Part shown: positions 6,054-8,417 of the stretch, piece after piece
How positions within the stretch are numbered: position 1 is the first letter of the stretch
Layout of the letters: each line of letters opens with the position of its first letter
Assembly (NCBI GenBank): GCA_045105695.1
Contig: JBGCDT010000103.1
Span: 1 to 8,417, forward strand
Direction of reading: 5' to 3'
From: CALGLS01 sp045105695
Lineage (GTDB): Bacteria; Bacteroidota; Bacteroidia; Chitinophagales; Saprospiraceae
Length of the DNA stretch: 8,417 nt
The notes under the pieces: generated by a model
Databases searched by the model: none
Told to the model about the DNA's origin: nothing
The model's input: only the letters and a program-made list of their open reading frames with translations
Translations under genes and position numbers: made by a program

Positions 6054-6260
6054 ATAATACCTACTTCTAATCTAAAAAAAACGACCCTTTTTTTAACCCT
6101 CCTCTGGTTTACTTTCCTTAGCTGGCAAGCGAAGGATAATTTCTTCTTTTGGGATACCGTTCAACTGGCTTCTAAGCATGCCTTTTGGTATTACGAAAAT
6201 GATTTTCAATACTTTTTTTTACCGGAAATAATTGATAGTGGACATCCGCCTTTTTTTGGA
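6054..6260 (+). other. In-frame 5' coding extension of the glycosyltransferase, without a standard start codon
   Basis: The glycosyltransferase frame stays open back to a TAG at 5973-5975. The upstream residues are clearly protein-like: a hydrophobic first membrane segment (LFLTLLWFTFLSW, coded from 6087), FFFWDTVQLASKHAFWYYE with the expected catalytic-type Asp (codon at 6153), and IIDSGHPPFFG leading straight into the ATG at 6261. These are hallmark N-terminal elements of GT39-like enzymes. Yet there is no in-frame ATG, GTG or TTG between 5976 and 6260, and no ATG in any frame between 5939 and 6177. The start at 6054 (ATA ATA) is my guess from typical N-terminus length; other rare starts are ATC 6027 and ATT 5985. 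A mutated start, or an indel in the A7 (6041-6047) or A8 (6074-6081) runs, is also possible. Confidence 0.6.
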
Positions 6261-7475
6261 ATGGGGCTGGCTGCCTTGTGGAAAATGTTTGGTCAAGAAC
6301 TGTGGGTTGGTCATCTGGCTATGTGGCCCTTTTTGATGGGGATAGTCGTGTTGGCGTACAAAATTGCGAATCATTTTTTTAATAAGTTTGGAGTTGTAAT
6401 ACTATTGTTATTGATTGCAGTAGATCCATTTATTTTGGGGCAAGGAGTACTGGTTAGTCCTGATGTGCCTGTCTTATTTGGATGGTTACTTGGCGTTTAT
6501 GCTGTTTTGAAAAACAAAAATATATGGAAGGTAATTGCAGCTATTTTATTGGCGATGCTGAGTATGCGAGGGATGATGTTGGTCGTCGTATTGTTTCTTT
6601 TTGATTTACTTAAAGAAATTGAATTTGATCGTATTTCTGTTCAGGGGCTGACACAAAAAATAGCTCCTTATGTGCCTTCAGGTTTATTCGGATTGGCGTT
6701 CTTAATCGCTCATTATCAATATGCTGGGTGGATTGGCTATCATGAAAATTCTTCCTGGGCAGCATCGTTTGAGCGAGTAGATTTACTAGGAGGCTTAAGA
6801 AATGTTGGTTTAATAATATGGCGTATGTTGGATTTTGGTCGAATAGGTATTTGCTTGTTGTTGAGCATCGGTGGTGTGTTTTATCTTTACAGAAATGGAT
6901 TAAAAAATAAGCATGTAAGAGCATTGTTAGTTTTGCTTATTGCTTCAGTTTTTGTCTTGACGCCATCTTTGATTATTCATCGGGCATTGTCTGCTCACCG
7001 ATATCTAATGCCCATTACGACCATTATGAGTTTTGCCACCGTATTTGTATTGTTAGAAATTATTAAAAGTGAAAAATGGCAGAAGATAATAGCGAGCGTT
7101 TTAGTGGTTTCTCTTCTCGCTGGCAATGCATGGGTATACCCAAAGAAAATAGCCCAAGGTTGGGATAGTACACTTGGGCATTGGCCTTACTATTCACTTA
7201 GGTCAGAGATGATAGACTACCTATTGGAACAGAATATTTCGCTAGAAAAAATCGGTACCGCTTTCCCTAATAGAACCGATCTGAAATACACTGATTTAAA
7301 CCCCGGAGTCGGCGCTTTTTCTTCTTATGATTTGGAAAGTCAATCTTACATTTTATACTCAAATATTTACAACGATTTTACAGACGAAGCCATAGATGAA
7401 ATGGAAGAAAAATGGCTTGTAAAAAAACGGTTAGACAGCTATCCGGTTTGTCTAATTTTATATCAAAAAAAATGA
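6261..7475 (+). CDS. GT39-like multi-pass membrane glycosyltransferase
   Basis: The 404 residues from the first ATG contain about eight hydrophobic segments (near 20-38, 44-62, 68-83, 88-115, 135-152, 182-210, 219-240 and 248-290), then a soluble C-terminal domain from about 295. HRYLMPI at 246-252 and the SPDVP loop at 66-70 fit the GT39/ArnT-PMT-like GT-C fold, enzymes that move sugars from polyprenyl-phosphate donors onto lipids or proteins outside the cytoplasmic membrane. The true N-terminus is almost certainly upstream: in-frame sequence from about 6054 supplies the first membrane helix, the WD motif and GHPP, which would give about 473 residues. Starting at 6261 would lose the expected catalytic Asp. 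The acceptor is unknown. The stop overlaps the start of the RNA methyltransferase gene by ATGA, so the two are probably co-transcribed. No promoter was recognised upstream. The family call is good; the substrate is open. Confidence 0.8.
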   Translation: MGLAALWKMFGQELWVGHLAMWPFLMGIVVLAYKIANHFFNKFGVVILLLLIAVDPFILGQGVLVSPDVPVLFGWLLGVYAVLKNKNIWKVIAAILLAMLSMRGMMLVVVLFLFDLLKEIEFDRISVQGLTQKIAPYVPSGLFGLAFLIAHYQYAGWIGYHENSSWAASFERVDLLGGLRNVGLIIWRMLDFGRIGICLLLSIGGVFYLYRNGLKNKHVRALLVLLIASVFVLTPSLIIHRALSAHRYLMPITTIMSFATVFVLLEIIKSEKWQKIIASVLVVSLLAGNAWVYPKKIAQGWDSTLGHWPYYSLRSEMIDYLLEQNISLEKIGTAFPNRTDLKYTDLNPGVGAFSSYDLESQSYILYSNIYNDFTDEAIDEMEEKWLVKKRLDSYPVCLILYQKK

Positions 7476-8011
7476 AGAAAAAAAGCCTAAAAGAACTCGG
7501 ACGACTGACTCCTCAGGAATTTAAAACGACAAAACGTAACCCCGTCGTCATCGTCCTAGACAACATCCGCTCCGCCCTCAACGTCGGTTCTGCCTTTCGC
7601 ACCGCCGATGCTTTTGCCTTCGCAGAATTACATCTCTGTGGCATCACAGCCACTCCTCCCCACCGAGAAATTCTAAAGACCGCCATCGGCGCTACTGCTG
7701 CTATGCCTTGGACTTATTTCGAGCAAACGACAGATTCTATCAAGCAACTAAAAGAGCAAGGCTATCAAGTCATAGGTGTGGAGCAAACTCACGAAAGTGT
7801 ATCGCTCTTGAATTTTGAATTCAAATCAAATGAAAAATACGCACTCGTTTTTGGGAATGAGGTAGAAGGAGTTAGTGAAGAGGTGTTGCTTTTGTTGGAT
7901 AACTGTGTGGAGATTCCGCAGTTTGGGACGAAGCATTCCTTGAATATTTCAGTTTGTGTCGGTGTGCTGGGCTGGGAGGTTCTGAAAGGCTTGAAGTCTA
8001 CAACTATTTAG
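7472..8011 (+). CDS. TrmH/SpoU-family RNA 2'-O-methyltransferase
   Basis: The 179-residue product carries the three SpoU motifs: motif 1 NIRSALNVGSAFR (31-43), with Asn37 and catalytic-type Arg43 spaced as in TrmH; motif 2 FGNEVEG (127-133); and motif 3 IPQFGTKHSLNIS (148-160). These build the knotted SPOUT fold that binds S-adenosylmethionine and methylates a ribose 2'-OH in tRNA or rRNA. It is a minimal SPOUT domain without an added N-terminal RNA-binding domain, so the target (G18 of tRNA or another site) cannot be told from sequence. I chose ATG 7472, which overlaps the preceding stop as ATGA and starts MKKKSLKELGRLTPQEF. The upstream ATG at 7412 would add 20 residues translated from inside the glycosyltransferase gene and is less likely. 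The first half uses C-ending codons heavily and the second half is G/T-rich. Family call firm, substrate unknown. Confidence 0.92.
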   Translation: MKKKSLKELGRLTPQEFKTTKRNPVVIVLDNIRSALNVGSAFRTADAFAFAELHLCGITATPPHREILKTAIGATAAMPWTYFEQTTDSIKQLKEQGYQVIGVEQTHESVSLLNFEFKSNEKYALVFGNEVEGVSEEVLLLLDNCVEIPQFGTKHSLNISVCVGVLGWEVLKGLKSTTI

Positions 8012-8156
8012 AATGTCTGTTCTTCTTTGGTTATTGATTTTTATTAATTCGTTTTATCCAATAGTAAGTGCGTTTTTGTTGAACTATTTGTATTTGTAAC
8101 TGAATATTAGTTCATTTTTTTTAATTTTTAGACTATACTTCTTCTCCTAAATAGGG

Positions 8157-8173
8157 AAAAGGAATCTCCTTTT
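8157..8173. terminator. Symmetric hairpin with A- and T-rich arms
   Basis: AAAAGGA (8157-8163), loop ATC, TCCTTTT (8167-8173) forms a perfect 7-bp stem whose last arm is a short T-run. The symmetry would allow function in both directions, which would suit the point between the rightward methyltransferase gene and a possible leftward gene at the edge. The stem is A/T-rich and no longer T-tail follows, so this is a weak call. Confidence 0.3.
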
Positions 8174-8209
8174 ACTATCTTTACTATACCCAATAAATTC
8201 AACAATCAA

Positions 8210-8270
8210 ACCTGATTCATCTTCTTATGCCTTATGCAGGTAAAAGGCATTGCCATCAAATGAATCAGGT
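8210..8270. other. Two-tier stem-loop with internal direct repeat
   Basis: ACCTGATTCAT (8210-8220) and ATGAATCAGGT (8260-8270) form a perfect 11-bp outer stem. Inside, ATGCCTT (8227-8233) and AAGGCAT (8244-8250) form a perfect 7-bp stem with a 10-base loop. CAGGTAAA occurs in the apical loop (8237) and again at the end of the outer stem (8266). The structure is too ordered for chance alone, but matches no RNA or attachment-site family that I recognise. Confidence 0.5.
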
Positions 8271-8362
8271 AAAGTGAAAATGAGCGCCTAATAAATATGT
8301 GTTTAAGTAAACTATTTAAAGTACTTAACACCTTTTATTAATGCTCTATCATAGTTTAAGAA

Positions 8363-8416
8363 CTAGCTCAAGAAACCAATTAGACCCCACAGAATGAAGA
8401 CCAACGTTAAGGATAT
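8363..8416 (-). CDS. Possible C-terminal end of a leftward membrane protein (partial)
   Basis: On the - strand, bases 8416 down to 8366 read ISLTLVFILWGLIGFLS followed by TAG (8365-8363), a strongly hydrophobic stretch like a C-terminal membrane helix. Another - strand frame is also open at the edge for 22 codons (to a TGA near 8349) and looks less protein-like. With only 17 codons the call rests on hydrophobicity alone. Confidence 0.2.
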   Translation of the reverse strand: MSLTLVFILWGLIGFLS

Positions 8417-8417
8417 T

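Larger units (their letters stand above)
8012..8417. other. Right-hand spacer with terminator-like elements and a structured repeat
   Basis: No complete gene is visible. Eight T at 8115-8122 follow very weak 4-bp stems (AACT/AGTT or TGAA/TTCA, 8098-8114), a poor terminator candidate for the methyltransferase transcript. A tighter hairpin, AAAAGGA-ATC-TCCTTTT, lies at 8157-8173, and a 61-base two-tier stem-loop at 8210-8270. Near the right edge there may be the end of a leftward gene (8363-8416). An ATG at 8394 opens eight + strand codons to the window edge, too short to judge. Confidence 0.4.

Noticed and set aside
7412..7471. Upstream ATG for the RNA methyltransferase
   Set aside because: It would add 20 residues read from inside the glycosyltransferase gene; the ATGA overlap at 7472 and the fit of MKKKSLKELG to a minimal SPOUT domain favour the later start.
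8210..8270. Integron attC or dif-like recombination site
   Set aside because: The size and dyad are suggestive, but the attC core (GTTRRRY/RYYYAAC) and a dif-like XerC/XerD core are not present, and no integrase is in the window.
8394..8417. Start of a rightward gene (ATG with eight codons to the edge)
   Set aside because: Too short to judge, with no promoter or ribosome binding site, and it competes with a leftward frame in the same place.

Overview
The window looks like chromosomal DNA from a Bacteroidota bacterium, most likely of the Saprospiria/Lewinella type (an inference, not a database result). The pointers are a secreted protein with a type IX secretion (T9SS) C-terminal sorting domain, a Bacteroidota-type promoter (TCTG-N19-TAACTTTG) before pyrG, weak or absent Shine-Dalgarno sequences, and AT-rich spacers. 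I see no rRNA, tRNA, CRISPR array, transposase, phage or defence gene, and no clear case for a previously undescribed multi-gene system.

Layout. Bases 1-24 look like the last codons of an upstream T9SS cargo gene. Bases 202-1737 (+) encode a 511-residue secreted beta-propeller-like protein with a T9SS sorting domain; it carries an 18-A homopolymer and a run of 20 C-ending codons. Bases 1738-2291 are non-coding or hold only tiny ORFs, with a nested hairpin, a 9-bp tandem repeat and a degenerate 35/36-bp tandem array. Bases 2292-3266 (-) encode an exported protein with eight MORN units and a C-terminal TPR-like hairpin. Bases 3267-4260 form a gene-poor kilobase rich in inverted repeats, ending in the pyrG promoter. 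Bases 4261-5907 (+) are pyrG, CTP synthase. After an AT-rich terminator-like inverted repeat comes a GT39-like multi-pass membrane glycosyltransferase whose coding frame extends well upstream of its first ATG (6261) without a standard start codon. It overlaps by 4 bp (ATGA) a TrmH/SpoU-family RNA methyltransferase (7472-8011). The right edge (8012-8417) has a two-tier stem-loop and possibly the end of a leftward membrane-protein gene.

Functional links are limited. pyrG (pyrimidine nucleotide synthesis) and the RNA methyltransferase are housekeeping genes. The glycosyltransferase and methyltransferase are probably co-transcribed and translationally coupled, but no shared pathway is evident. 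The T9SS cargo protein and the MORN protein converge on the shared spacer and both carry export signals. The points most worth following are the A18 tract, the missing start of the glycosyltransferase, the local codon and strand-composition anomalies, and the hairpin-rich spacers.
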